Source: Hericium rajendrae (lineage: Eukaryota > Basidiomycota > Agaricomycetes > Russulales > Hericiaceae). From it: a DNA stretch of 64,000 nucleotides. The DNA is taken from the NCBI GenBank assembly GCA_033439255.1, contig CM065882.1:2542001-2606000 (forward strand). The letters run 5' to 3'. The notes under the pieces are model-generated. The model made no database searches. It was not told the origin of the DNA and saw only the letters and a list, made by a program, of their open reading frames with translations. Made by a program: the position numbers and the translations under genes. Shown piece by piece: positions 12,556 to 24,263 of the stretch (positions are counted from its first letter, which is position 1; each line of letters opens with the position of its first letter).

Positions 12556-12569
12556 GCCCGCGTGCGGGC
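12556..12569 (+). other. Second GC hairpin downstream of the bZIP gene
   Basis: GCCCGC and GCGGGC are separated by only two bases, giving a tight 6-bp inverted repeat 38 nt after the larger hairpin. Its function is unknown. Confidence 0.3.
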
Positions 12570-15500
12570 GGGCAAAATAGACTACATAATATACCGGCCA
12601 ACCCCCCTCTCATGTCCTCGCTCCCTTTGTGTGCACTTTCCTGCGCGCCTGTTTCAGTTGCCGATCGAGCCTGGATGCTGTTCCGCGCTGTGATAGCGAT
12701 TGCGCCCCGCGCCCATTCGTATGCCTGCAGACGCTGTAGGTTTCTGTAATTGGAACATACGGTGTGATCACGGTGCGTGTGCCCGACGGGAATACGTCCG
12801 TTTCCATGGGCGAATACGACAGACATAAAGCACGAATATCAATCTGGAGTTTCCGATTGTGTAGGTGCGCAGCGTTATCAGGACTCAGACGCTTGATGCA
12901 GACGCGGGGGATCAGGACCTCTAGTCCGGAAGTATCTATTTCGAGGTCGGCCCTGCGTGCTGCGGGCTTTCGTTTCCTGAGTTTGGACAATCGGTGATGC
13001 CGTCGGTCTCTGAGCTCTGACGTACTGATCATTGTTGTGCGATTGGGGCGGCGGGAGATGGCACTGATCTGTTTTGCTGAAGGGCAGAATGAATTGAGTT
13101 GTATCATAGGACTCTCCGGTGATATCATAGAATGAAGTACTAGCGTCGAAGCAAGGGACGTTCGCATCTCGACCTCGACCCTGTGGATCAGATGAGTGAT
13201 AGTACTTATTTTATTTGAGTAGACGAGGTGAACTCCGACAGGTCGCTGTTGCGACTCGGACAACGGGGGGATCGTGAAAGTATTTTGATTTTGGAGAATA
13301 TGGCAGCCCGAGCTGCACCATCAACCATTCTGTTGCCTGACTTGGGTGTTAGCAGCGTAGCACCGGATGGCGCACTTGTATTGAACAGTTCATCTCGACC
13401 TGTCTTCATGAATCGCGAACTCAGACATTGAATCAGGACCTATGCACTTGTACTGAGATATGAGATAGACGCCTACGTCTGCGAAATGAGCGAAAATATC
13501 ATTTGAGATGGTTTACATGGTTGTGGAATTTCTCTTGGACGATGAAGCATTTATCATTCCCTGGATTGCACGCGTTCTGGAGCAAGAGAAGTCCACCGTT
13601 CATCGGCAGCACGGATCGCGAACCTAGCCCTACAGACGAGATAGAGGATGATATGGTCTTTACTTCATGTGAAATGAACTGTGTGAAAATCAGCTGGAAT
13701 ATCTTTAGAGAGCTCAGATAACCGTCGAGTCTCTGCTGGTGTCTATGCCGTCGACGAATGAGGGCGCAGCAGGCTCACTGGCACAGTATCCTGCGTACGT
13801 ACCGCGCGCCACACTCCAAATCCAGAATCCGCTTCCGGCTCGGACGCCTTGAACGCTCTTCCATTTGAAGGTGCTTAAACCACACGATAAACACGGACTT
13901 TCGAGTGCTAAATATTGCATGGAGCTAGAAAGGTGTTCTGTCACTGTCAAGGCGTAGAAAGAGGGTTTTAGAAGTGACACTATTAGCCACGGGGCCCCAG
14001 TGTCGTAAGCCCGCGATGCGAGCCCTCAGATCTCAGAATAGACGTACCACGAGGAAAGATCCTGAGAATCATCGTGAAGAAGATGCGGTCCCGAGCCCCA
14101 AGCCCAATGGCTCCTGTGTGCTGATAGCAGGGCCACGGCGAAGATGCCGAGCCCGTAGCCCTGCGATCTATCTGGCAATGGATTGAGGTTGAGGGCTTTG
14201 ATCACGCCGCCTGACCACGACCACGACCACGATTGGTATATTCTAGCTGATAAGACCAGCTCCGCTCCATTTCCACCGTGAAGTGAAGAAATTTCATGGA
14301 GTGGCGTTAGGGGACTGGGCGCAGGGAGTGAGACGGCCCTGTCGGATGTTTTAGCTCGAGCCGAGGAAATATGGACTTGCGAATCTCCAATATAGGGTTA
14401 GCAACGTATGTACATGCATCATATATCCAAGCTAGAAAAATGGACCTCTCTTCTAGTGCATGGGACGCAGAAACGGCATCTTGCCCCCATTGTGTTGCAC
14501 GAATTGGGGCGGTCCGTTCATTGCGTAGATGGGCCCGCATACCCAAGAAAGTTGGCCCCTAAAATACGATGAGAACGTCCTTGCATCGACACGGGATTGG
14601 ATCGAATTGTCACGAGTGCATCGAGCATATAAGCTGCGGATGGGGTCATGGTACTTCGAGTCGCAGCGGGACTCCGTTTACATTGCACGATGGCTTGAAA
14701 GGGCAAGGGTGAACTCGGAGGCCTTCAGCAACTTGGAAGGCCACAATAGCACCTGATCCGAAGGATGCAGGCGATAAGAATGGTTTTCGAAGGGGCTAAT
14801 GCGGACAGTTGAACGATTCCGAGGCCGATTGAATCCACAGGCCGTCCAGATAACTGCTCGATTCTGAGACATCGATGAATGATTGCAAGCTCTGCTGCCG
14901 TCTGCGCTGTGGAGATAACGTAGCACAACTACTAAAGGACACATAAGGACTTACATCGAAAGAGACCTAGGACATATGCGTTCATTTGCACATGCTTCTC
15001 GACGAAGCAGGCAAATGGCTGTGAAGGGTCAAGGGCCGATACGGTCACTTGCGGCTTGCATGAGCATCTGACGTCAGGCGGGGCAGATGATCATCTTGCG
15101 CATTTGCGTCTCTTTCCTGGTGCACTTCATTGAATAGGTGTCTTCTTACCAGATGAGGTGTGCCTGTGATGGCGGCCCGCTGCAGTTGAGGGGCGTTGGT
15201 GCCCACTGCCACGGGAGCGGTATTATTAAATACAGAAAAAAATTATGGAGGGCCGGTTCAAACACTGTAGGTGCTCAATGCGATAGCTTTTGACCGAACG
15301 AGACGGAGGGATGACGAGGTAAACGCTGGAAGGAAAGCAAGGCACCGTGGCAAAGTGAGTCACCCACTGCTCCTTCCGACATGGTCCTGCAGTCCGATCC
15401 CAAGCAGCCGTGGGAACAGATTGCGGTGTACTGTAACAGTAATACGATTTGCGCGGTAACTGGGTTACTTATCCACCTGACTTCGTCTTGCCCTCCTCCC

Positions 15501-15671
15501 AATCTTCAATTTCCCTGGCCTTCAACTTCGTCCAGTCGTGCTGCCATTGCAAGCACACTTTGGCCGAAGCTCCTCCATCGGCTGTGGAGCGCATCCTGGG
15601 GCGGTCAGTGCCGACGCGCCCTCCTGTCTCGATCACCTTCTCCCCGGCATACCCGCGCCCCACAACCCACC

Positions 15672-17010
15672 ATGCCCTCTCAGCCCGACAGCAGCATCGC
15701 AGACGCAGCCTTTACGAACCCGCCAAATTACACCTTCCCGCACCACCGCCTGTCACGCGTTCTGCGCAACCCCGAAAAGACGCCCATCGTCCTGGTCGCC
15801 TGCGGTTCCTTCAGCCCCGTCACATACCTCCACCTGCGGATGTTCGAGATGGCCGTCGATTATACGAGACAGAATACGGACTTCGAGGTGGTTGGCGGGT
15901 ACATGAGCCCGGTCAGCGACCAGTACAAGAAGCCTGGGCTGCTGAGCGCACGACATCGGTGAGCATCGCATGCTCGTATCATATCATCTTTTGGCGTGTT
16001 CCGCCGAGATGTGTCATGGTTCAACGGGAAAACTGCTCCTGCAGTCGGCGATATCTGGGTAGAATATGCTACAGTCGAAGCTATGGAAGGCCACGGCCAT
16101 GTCCTCGGGGTGACGGACCTCTGAGGATCCACTTCCCGCATATGGACATGGTCTTGCCCTGTTTAGAGGGCTGTACTTCAGACGAGTGCACTACCTCTTT
16201 CCCCTCTGTCTTGCCCTTTCATCTGGTATTGTCGCAAAGTCAGGCGACTAGCCTTGGCTTATGCCATAGAAACATTCGGGCGCCATGCGGCTGACAATAC
16301 CCGATCTCGATTTCTAATCATCCGTCCGTATCATTTGCCCATCTCACACATACCCCGCAGAGTCAACATGTGCATGCTCGGCGTCAATGAACAGACCTTC
16401 GGCTGGCTCATGGTCGACCCATGGGAAGCCTTCCAGGACTACCAGCGCACCGCCGTCGTGCTCGACCATTTCGACTACGAAATCAACACCGTCCTCGGCG
16501 GCGTGCACACCGAATCCGGCGAGCACCGCGATGTGCGCATCATGCTGCTCGCCGGCTCGGACCTCATCAGCACCATGTCCGAACCCGGCGTCTGGTCCGA
16601 GGCTGATGTACGCTTTCGCCTGCCTCTCTCCGAGCGTGTCTGACGGTGCCGTCGTAGCTTGATCACATTCTCGGCAAGTACGGCACGTTCATCATCGAGC
16701 GCGCGGGCTCGGACATGGACCAGTGGACCGAGGCGCTCGCGCGCTGGCGGCACAATATCTTTTTCGTGCCGCAGCTGATCCAGAACGACGTGTCGAGCAC
16801 GAAGGTGCGCTATTCCTGCGCCGAGGGCTCAGTATACGATACCTCCTCCCTGCGTCCGTCGTCACGTACATCGAGGAGCACGGACTGTACAAGGACGACG
16901 GCGCGCAGGCACCAGTGCTGTTGCCTACCGCGGACAAGGACGCGGGCGCGGGGAGCGGGAAGGGCAAGGAAGTCACTGCTGGGCGGTCGACGCCGCCCGG
17001 AGCAGCGTAG
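15672..17010 (+). CDS. Nicotinamide mononucleotide adenylyltransferase
   Basis: The enzyme joins NMN (or nicotinate mononucleotide) and ATP to make NAD or its acid form, the last shared step of NAD synthesis. The nucleotidyltransferase motif GSFSPVTYLHLRMFE sits in exon 1 (15672-15958), followed by GGYMSPVSDQYKK and LLSARHR. Exon 2 (16361-16607) gives VNMCMLG, WLMVDPWEAFQ, LLAGSDLI and PGVWSEAD; exon 3 (16658-17010) gives NIFFVPQLIQNDVSSTKVR and the terminal LRRGLSIRYLLP signature. Intron 1 is 402 nt, very long for this genome, yet the protein joins cleanly across it. Exon 3 changes frame near 16810 between STKVR and LFLRRG; one missing base in GCGC(C)TATTC repairs it. The total coding length (887 nt) is one short of a multiple of three, in agreement. 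Confidence 0.92.
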
Positions 17011-17325
17011 AAGTCTAGAGCAAGCAGTCGAAGCATCAAGCATCAGTGTATTCTCAGTTGTATATGTGTGGGTTGGGGAGGTTGGGCACGGGCATGCCAC
17101 GGACGGAAGTTGGATTTATTGCATACAGTATTTGGATATATGATCTCCTGCAACGTTACCAGGTTTTCTTACCGTCTCTGCGGAAGTCCTTTGCAACCCG
17201 ATGTGCTGCATAAACTATCAATGCGTTGTTATGCAGATAAGTGAACAGGTGGGTGAATAGATAATAAAATCCATCAAGTCGGACGTTAGCCAGCGTCATA
17301 ACATCGTTCGTCTATCAAGACAGTT
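17011..17325. other. Convergent intergenic region, nothing seen
   Basis: This is the shared 3' flank of the NMNAT gene (+) and the CREG-like gene (-). No frame or motif is recognised. Confidence 0.4.
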
Positions 17326-18315
17326 CTAATCCTGCTGCACACGCAGGATATCGCGTACGGCGCTCGAGTCGGGAACAGCAGCCTGGTAGACATTCAGCGG
17401 GATGTCGCCGATAAAGTGCTCACTAGAATGGAGCACAATCAGCACCAACGCCCCGGGCATAGATACAGGATGACAGTGAATGACTTACTCGCCGAATCCG
17501 CCGACGAAATACACGCTCTGAAAGCAGCAGCGTAAGCTCACATCCACTAACGCAGAATAACACGCACCTGCGGATCGAATCGCGCCCAATACGCCTATCC
17601 ACGCGCGTCAAACCAGCTGTAACATGATTTCAAGAACAACGTACCACATGCGCGCCCTCTTCGTCCCCGGGCAGCCACCACTTCGCATCTGGGTGCGCGC
17701 GGAGGTAGCACTGCTCCTCTGTCGCCGCGGCGCTGTCCGCGAGGAGTGTGACGTTCCCGAGCAGCGAGACGCGGGCGCGCGAGGCGCGCGGGGGTCGCTC
17801 CAGACGGCAAGGGACGCGGCGTGGGAGGGGTGGTGCAGGATGTTCTGGCTGTGCCGTGAAATGGGGAGGAGGATGAGGGTTAGGGAGCCGTTGGTGTGGC
17901 AGCTGCAAGGTAGTTTAAGTTAGGGCCCGAGACGAGAGGGGGAAGGCGGCGGACCTAGCGTAGTACTCTTGCATCGCGTAGGGCTGGTCTGATGTGCGAT
18001 GCATAAATCCATGCATAGAAGTTGCACAGGGAGAAAGACTTACCGGCGAGGGTGGGGTGGTCCGCAGGGAAGATGGTCGCCATCGTGCCCACGGAGGTCC
18101 CAGCTATCAGCGTCCGCGCGATGTACGCTGCACGCCGACAGCATCAGTCGCGCACGTTGTGAGCACGTAGCATACAGGAATGGAAACTCACCTGCCTCTT
18201 GGACAGTCTCGGACATCGCGGTCTGCGGGGGATCGGCCGCGGCTTGCGCGACCGCGCCGGAGGCTCCGACGAGCAGTGTCGCGGCGAGGAGGAGATGCAT
18301 GAGGAGGAGGGACAT
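17326..18315 (-). CDS. Secreted CREG-like protein (pyridoxamine 5'-phosphate oxidase-like fold)
   Basis: The ATG at 18313-18315 opens a signal peptide (MSLLLMHLLLAATLLVGASG). After splicing the mature chain reads ARTLIAGTSVGTMATIFP, then PYAMQEYY, GSLTLILLPISRHSQNIL, a VSLLGNVTLL strand, CYLRAHPDAKWWLPG, YWARFDPQSVYFVGGFG and finally HFIGDIPLNVYQ. This order matches the CREG family, secreted or endolysosomal glycoproteins with a split-barrel flavin-binding-like fold and usually no known enzyme activity. Length (about 210 residues) fits the family. A frame change is needed near 17790-17794, a run of five G on the + strand where six would keep the frame. The next gene on the same strand, NagA, starts beyond it; no functional link is evident. 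Confidence 0.72.
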
Positions 18316-18425
18316 GGTAGCTTGTTACGGACGGTCAAGCAGTAAGTACTGTAGTTATCAGATAGCGCGGCTCGTTGCTATCGACGTCCGAGAGAAACGT
18401 CGGCCGATGTCGGGAAGGAGGCACT

Positions 18426-18433
18426 CTTATACG
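18426..18433 (-). promoter_or_regulatory. TATA box of the CREG-like gene
   Basis: On the minus strand GTATAAGA lies about 111-118 nt upstream of the start codon. Confidence 0.35.
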
Positions 18434-18593
18434 CTTTCCAAATACAGGGTATTCGCGCGTGCTGCCGTGTCTAGGCTTCGTCGGACCACAGAATCGACTC
18501 GGAGGGCTTCTACATAACCAGGATACACATATTCGTCTATGATACAACATGCCCACAATCCAATTCCATCGAGTTCCGTTCTAGTTCCTTCAT

Positions 18594-20564
18594 CTAGACC
18601 TGCACCTGAGTCGCTTTGGACCACACCTGCTTGCCTTTCACCCACGTGCTGAGCACATTCCCCGCACGGTCTAGCACGACAAGGTCCGCGTCCGCGCCCG
18701 GCCGGAGCGTGCCCTTCCTGTTCTCAATGCCGAGGCACCTGTGCACGCGCGGCATCAGCATCAGCTCAAAGCAGCACAGAAAAGCAGCAAACGTACTTCG
18801 CGGGGTTGAGCGTCGCACACTTGATCGCCTCGCCGAGCGAGCAGCCCGTAAAGCGCGAGAAGTTGCGCACACACGCGTCGAGCGAGATCACGCTGCGCGG
18901 TGCATCAGCAAGGAGGAAAAGGGGAAGGGAAGGGAGGGGGAAGGGCGCACCTGCCGGCGAGGGTGTCGGTGCCCTCGAGGTAGAGCTTGAAGCCCTCCTT
19001 CACGAAGCGCTTGCCGTCGCGCCACTCGTGCACGCCGTCCTTAAGATTCGGGTCCAAAATCTTCATCGCTGTGCACGGCACGCGTCAGTGTCTGCAGCCT
19101 ACGCGGCTTCAGTATGTGCGAGCTTACCATCCGTGATGAGAATGCAGCCCTCAGGATACACGTTGTACGCCAGCTACACTCCGAATAAGTACTGCAAACC
19201 AATAGATAGAGGGCAAGACATACGCGGACGGAATTCGGGTGCGAATGCACGCCGTCGACGATCAGCTCGTAAAACGGCCGCTCGAATGTCATATCCGCAA
19301 CCTGGCCCTTCTCAAGATGTAGCTCCGGCCGGCTGTTCTGGCGCACGGGCGCGCGCGCCGCCTTCACAGCGGGGCTCATTGGCGGCGTCTCCAGATCGTC
19401 GAACGCCTCGCTGCGCACGGGTGCCGTCGGGCTGCCCGCGGTGACTGGGGAAGCGGGCGCGAGCGCGGACACGGTGCCAGCTGCGAAGGGCGACGCGAGG
19501 TGCGGGGACGCGCCAAGGAGACCGATGATGGACGGGTCGCGGTGGTGCAGCTGCGGCATCGCGTTGAAGAGGTGCGTGATGAGGCCCGCGCCGCGACGGA
19601 CCGCCTCCGTCGCGACGTCCGTTCTCGCGATGCTAGGGCTTTATGAGCGGGCACAGTGGGAGTGGAAGTGGAATGGGGCACGTACCTGTGCCCGATGGAG
19701 AAGACAATCCCGCGCTGGGTCAGCTCGTGCACGGTGTCGAGCACGCCCTCGACCTCGGGCGCGGCGGTGATGATGCGCACGCCGGCGGTGCCGCCCATGA
19801 GCCAGTCCTCCGCGTCAGCGAGGTTGTCTGTGCCGTAGACGTCCTCGAAAGTCTTGATGCCGTCCTTGGCGGAGAGCAGGAAGGGCGGGGCGTGTGCGCC
19901 GCGCTTGGCCATCTGCAGGAAGGGGCCCTCGGCGTGCCAGCCGAGGACAGAGGCGGAGGATGGGGGCGCGAGCGGGCGCAGGAGGTGCAGGAGCTTCGGG
20001 TAGAGGGATTTCTCTTGGGTCTGCGGTGGTGGTTACGGTCAACGCACGGCTACAGGGTGAAGTCAACTTACGATTATCGTTGGGATAAATCTGATAGGGC
20101 GGGTGAGTATGGAACTGTCAAAGACTGGGGAGGTACGGACGACGTGACTCCAGTCTCGACGATTTTGGACGCGACGTCCTTCAGTCCATGGAGGTAGGCC
20201 TCGTCGTTACCCTCATAGACGGAGAAGTCAAAGTTGTATGCTCCATTTATCTGGATGTCCAAGAACCCAGGACTATGTCACAATCATACTGTTTCATAAG
20301 GCTGCTCGAATGATGTGAATACAGACAGACCTTATGATGTTGCCTCCGAGGTCTACGACCCTCTCTGGCCTTTCTTTCCTCAGAAAGAAAGTTTGCTGCC
20401 CGACATTAAGCGTGTCTACGTGTCACACTTGCTCGCAAGACTCACCTGCGCGTCAAGAATGACACCTCTCCGCTCATCGATCCACAGATCCCTCTCAATG
20501 AGACTGCCATCCTCGAGGGGATGAGGCAGTTTGTGAAGCAAACGAGGCCGTTCGTGGACGACAT
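18594..20564 (-). CDS. NagA: N-acetylglucosamine-6-phosphate deacetylase
   Basis: This amidohydrolase removes acetate from GlcNAc-6-phosphate in the use of chitin-derived amino sugar. Metal and catalytic motifs occur in the expected order: GFLDIQINGAYNFDFS, HAEGPFL, GHSIART, THLFNAM, DGVHSHP and ITDAM, then GADADLVVLD near the C-terminus. A Ser/Pro/Ala-rich insertion of about 80 residues lies between GLLGAS and RPFYELIVDGVHSHP. The N-terminus is in two small exons: 20446-20564, starting MSSTNGLVCFTNCLIP, and 20331-20395, giving TFFLRKERPERVVDLGG. The first exon needs one more base at the G run 20517-20520 to read LEDGSLIERDLWID. No such change is needed downstream. Confidence 0.93.
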
Positions 20565-21343
20565 GCTCTACACTCGCTGGCTACTGGGGTCAAGAAGGAG
20601 AGAGAAAATGCGTTGGCACCATATGGTGCAAAGGGCTATAAGAGGACTTGTGGACTGCAGCGCCCATGTGGTCACGAACAAGTCGAACGTGTGTCTATCA
20701 GAGACTCGATACTGTTCAGGATGACATTAGACCGCACTGTCAAGTTTGTGCGGAGCACATCCAGGTGCTTCTGCCTTATGTTCCGGACTGTCGATGTCGA
20801 GAACGTCTGAGCGGCGATGTTGGCCAGCTGCGAGAAAGTGAAAGTTGGGGAGCTCTTCGGACCGGACCCGCTCAGTGCGTACCTGAACACGTTGGTGGCG
20901 GTGCAGCCAGGCGCGTCGATGACCAAGTGTTGAAAACATTGGAGCAATACAAATTCAGAATTTCTAGCTTCATCGCGTGCAGAACATACAGTTCAATGGA
21001 ACCCACAGTAAAGTGCCTAATGTAAAGTCGGAATCTACACGGAGAACAGGAGGACAAGTTATATCAGATCATGCTTCATGTCATGACCAACACTGTGTTA
21101 TCTTCGAGATTCTTCGGCACTACTTACATGCTGCGCTGGTGCTCGTGTTGCGGACGATGTCGAAATGAACTCCCTTGGCATCCAATGTTCGATCAGTAGT
21201 CATTCCAGGCAGCTCGAGGCTTGTTCAGCATGGGTAAAGATGGAGAAACCTGACTCAGTGCTCAGTAACAACCCGGGCGGGGTCGGGATTGCGGTGCTCT
21301 GGACGGACCGAACCGGAAAAAAGGCGGAGATGAGCCATCTCGG
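20565..21343. other. Intergenic between divergent NagA and F-box genes
   Basis: Only short frames are present. A 91-codon minus frame at 20672-20947 has no feature I recognise. Confidence 0.4.
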
Positions 21344-21424
21344 CCAATCATAGCGCTATCTCGCCAATTCTTGGCCAATATCCGTTACCGCCAGCAAAAA
21401 ACCGTAGCCTGCCCGGATATATAC
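21344..21424 (+). promoter_or_regulatory. F-box gene promoter: three CCAAT boxes and a TATA box
   Basis: CCAAT occurs at 21344, 21364 and 21375, all in the same orientation. A GGATATATAC TATA element follows at 21415-21424, about 48 nt before the ATG at 21472. CCAAT clusters are typical binding sites of the HAP/NF-Y complex. Confidence 0.5.
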
Positions 21425-21471
21425 CCCTTGCTCTCGCGACTGACTCCGTCACTCTCTCCCATACCACCACC

Positions 21472-22565
21472 ATGTCCCCTACCATGACCATCACTGTGCC
21501 ACGCACCAGAATGCACCGGTCAAAGACTCTTCCCTCGCCGCGCCCCGTGGGCCGTCTTTCACTACGCTCCCCACCGAGCTCATCCTTGACATCCTCGAAC
21601 GCGCTCTGCTCGCATCCCCCAAGGCCGGCCACACCTATGCACGCATCAGCAAGCACATCGCCCACCTCTTCGACCAGATCCTCTACCGCACCATCGTCCT
21701 CGCCTCATCACGCCAGATCGCGCTCTTCGCACGCACCCTCGCCTCCAAGCCAACATCATTCCTCCCCGTCCACGTCAAGCGCCTCGCAATCACCTGGGAC
21801 GCGCCCACCACCCTCCCCATGACGACCCGCGCCCATCTCACCACCATCATCCATGCCTGCGCCGGCACCCGCGCGCTCGCCGTCCCACAAGAGCTGATGA
21901 GCATCTGCCTCGAGGCCTGCCCGCCCACGCATAACCCCGCGGCACACGATCACCCCATCCCGATGCCCGCGGACATTACCATCGGCGCCTTCGCGGACAT
22001 GGCCCCGCTCTTCCCCTTGCGCACCGAGAAACAGTCACTCACCTCCTCCGCGCCCGCGCCGCCGCTCTTCGCGGGCGTCACGCGCCTCCGCATCGCCGAG
22101 CCCGCAGAGACGTGGACGGCGCCGCGCGCGATGCTCGCGCAGCTCGGGCCGCTTGCCCAACTCACGCACCTACACCTCGCGCGCCGTGCAGGCGCGAACG
22201 AGGACAACGACATCACGTTCGCGGCGGACGTCGCCATGTTGCTCCGCGCGCGGCCAAACCTGAAGGTGCTCGCCGTGAGCGTGTTCCCGCCGTACCTGCG
22301 GCCCCTGCCTGGGACCGTGAGCGAGGCGGACATGGACGTGGATGACGAGGACGATACGAGCGACGCGGAGCGCGCGTGCCGCGACTCGCACATCTGGGCG
22401 CTGCTTGCGGAGATCGCGCGGGTCGACCGGCGGCTCGTGCTGCGCTGCGGCGCGCCGGACGCGTGGCGGAAGCAGTGGGCGGGCGTCGAGGTCGTCGCGA
22501 ACGCGTCTGGCCCGGCGGACTTCTGGGGCACGGTGGCGAGAGCGCAGAGAAAGAGCACGCTCTGA
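21472..22565 (+). CDS. F-box-like protein
   Basis: After a short N-terminus the protein reads TTLPTELILDILERALL, the F-box signature that binds Skp1 in SCF ubiquitin ligases, followed by a divergent C-terminal region with THLHLARRAG and MLLRARPNLKVLAVSVF, which recall leucine-rich-repeat-like segments. Basidiomycete genomes hold many such proteins, usually with unknown substrates. The only ATG that fits the promoter (21472) is in another frame from the F-box. A single missing base between about 21484 and 21560 reconciles them; the coding length (1094 nt) is one short of a multiple of three. The gene appears intronless. Confidence 0.65.
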
Positions 22566-23543
22566 TGGGCTGGGGCTGGTATTTATTGGGGGCTGAGATC
22601 CGTGGTCATGTGTGGGCACGAGCTTCTGCTCGCGCTCGGGCATGTCGCCTGCCTTTTCTGGGGCGCTTGTTTCCTCCTTTTCCTTTGCTTCGTGGCTTAT
22701 TATGTGCTAGACTATAGAGTTCGTTTCTTTCGGATCCTCTCCATTGCCTTTCCGCTATCATTATCGTGCATCTTACATTTCTCGATGCTTGTCATCGACG
22801 GCGCCTTTAGATGACGTTTTGTTCATATTACTTCTACTTAGACCCCGCGGGAGGATACGGTACACAACATGTAATGCACTATGATTTCTTCCTATGCCAC
22901 CCTGATATAGACTGCGTTGTGTCACCTGCACCTCCAGCTGCTTGACAGAATACAATGGTGTGAACCGCCGACCGAAGCCGATCAGAAATTGGCGCCTGCA
23001 GTACTCATGGGCGCTTGTATGTACATAGAACCACAATTGGATGTCCTTATGAAGAACAAAAGCCTGCTCGTCTTGTTCTTTCGATGCGGAGCATCATGGT
23101 CTTGCACAACAACAATGATGGTGTATGACGAATGATTACGATGATTATACTATATTTTACACAGGAAGCCAATATCCACGAAATGCTATATAGTTACACG
23201 ACAACGAGACGATATGATATACAGACCAGAGAGCGAAAGCGATAGTAAGACCCAGAATGCAGACGGAACGACAGCAAGAAGAATAAGATAGCAGTGAATG
23301 CGAAGGTGGGCTGCACGGCGCGCCACCAAAGGAGAGTCCAGAAAGACAAATGCCAAGGCAAAGTGGAATATGGACAAGAATGCGAAGCGAGTCCGGAGCC
23401 GGCACGCGCGAAGGAGCGGACGTGTTTTCGTCTGTGGGGAGGAAGACAACGGGAACGGGAGTGAGACAGGATGAGATGAGATGGCGGACGCCGACGAAGA
23501 CGAAAGTAGTCCTCGTGGTTTGGAGGTGCGAAGGTGCGCGGCC
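22566..23543. other. Convergent intergenic region, nothing seen
   Basis: This is the 3' flank of the F-box gene (+) and of the repeat peptide precursor (-). Hydrophobic frames such as 22602-22814 follow from T-rich composition. No domain is seen. Confidence 0.4.
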
Positions 23544-24263
23544 CTATGATGCGGAAGGACTAGCGGCAGGCGCGGCTTTGTTGACTTCGTACGCCTGTAT
23601 CAGCTGCAGCATCGTGTTCACCATGCTGAGCAGCTCCTGCTCGGTCGGTACGGGCGCTAGCACGGTCGGCGACGCCAGCACGGGTGCTGGAGGTGGGACG
23701 GAGTCGGCGTCTGCGGACTCAGGAGAAGGGTCGGATGGCGATGGTGATGGGGGGAGGGGCTCTGCGACGGGTAGTGACGCCGATGGGGGGAGGGGCTCTG
23801 CAACCGGTGATGAGAAGATGCGACAGGCGCTGCTGGTGCGGTCGATGCTGCGGGCTGAAATAGATGGGGTCGGTTATACGCCCTCGAAAAAACGGATTGC
23901 GAAGACACTTACGTCGACTACCGCTTCTCTGCAGTCACCATAGCATATCCGCTTCTCCACGACGCTGCTGCCTTCGGAGACTGGCGCACGCGGTGCAGGC
24001 TGAAATAAACCTGGGTCAGTGAATGTGCAGTCGTAGAAATGGGTCGTGAAGGCGCTTACAACTACCACCGCGTCTTTGCTACAGTCACCATAGCATATCC
24101 GCTCCTCCACGACGCGGCTGCTGGAGATCGGTGCAGCGCGCACCAGCGCAATTTCTATAAAGCACCAATCAGTATTGCTTCAAGGAACGAAATATAAAAC
24201 CGACTTACGAGTAAACATCGCAACGAGAACCACGAAACAAAATCCCAAAACCGCCGACCGCAT
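23544..24263 (-). CDS. Secreted repeat peptide precursor with duplicated ICYGDC motif
   Basis: Exon 1 (24209-24263) encodes a signal peptide, MRSAVLGFCFVVLVAMF. Exon 2 (24060-24154) and exon 3 (23913-23999) each encode one repeat: VVEERICYGDCSKDAVVV and VVEKRICYGDCREAVVD. Exon 4 (from 23854) encodes a Pro/Ala/Ser-rich tail with two copies of PVAEPLPPS and an end of MVNTMLQLIQAYEVNKAA. Introns lie in phase between the repeats, so repeats equal exons. The second copy has a KR pair directly before ICYGDC, a possible Kex2 site; the first has ER. The tail is in frame with the repeats only if one base is missing between about 23815 and 23854; otherwise translation stops at 23657-23659. I recognise no family. 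Precursors of cleaved, cyclised or disulfide-bonded fungal peptides are built this way. Confidence 0.6.
23746..23815 (-). repeat. Short tandem repeat coding for PVAEPLPPS
   Basis: Two nearly identical units (gatggggggaggggctctgc and following bases on the + strand) lie side by side in the last exon of the repeat peptide precursor. Confidence 0.5.

Larger units (their letters stand above)
12032..15671. other. 3.6-kb stretch without recognisable gene
   Basis: The first 500 nt are pyrimidine-rich and probably include the bZIP 3' UTR with two GC-rich hairpins. A frame at 12085-12543 codes for hydrophobic sequence, but this looks like a by-product of the T/C-rich composition. The rest has only short frames and no domain. 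A CCACGA triplet repeat lies near 14214-14233. The final 200 nt are the NMNAT leader. Confidence 0.4.
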
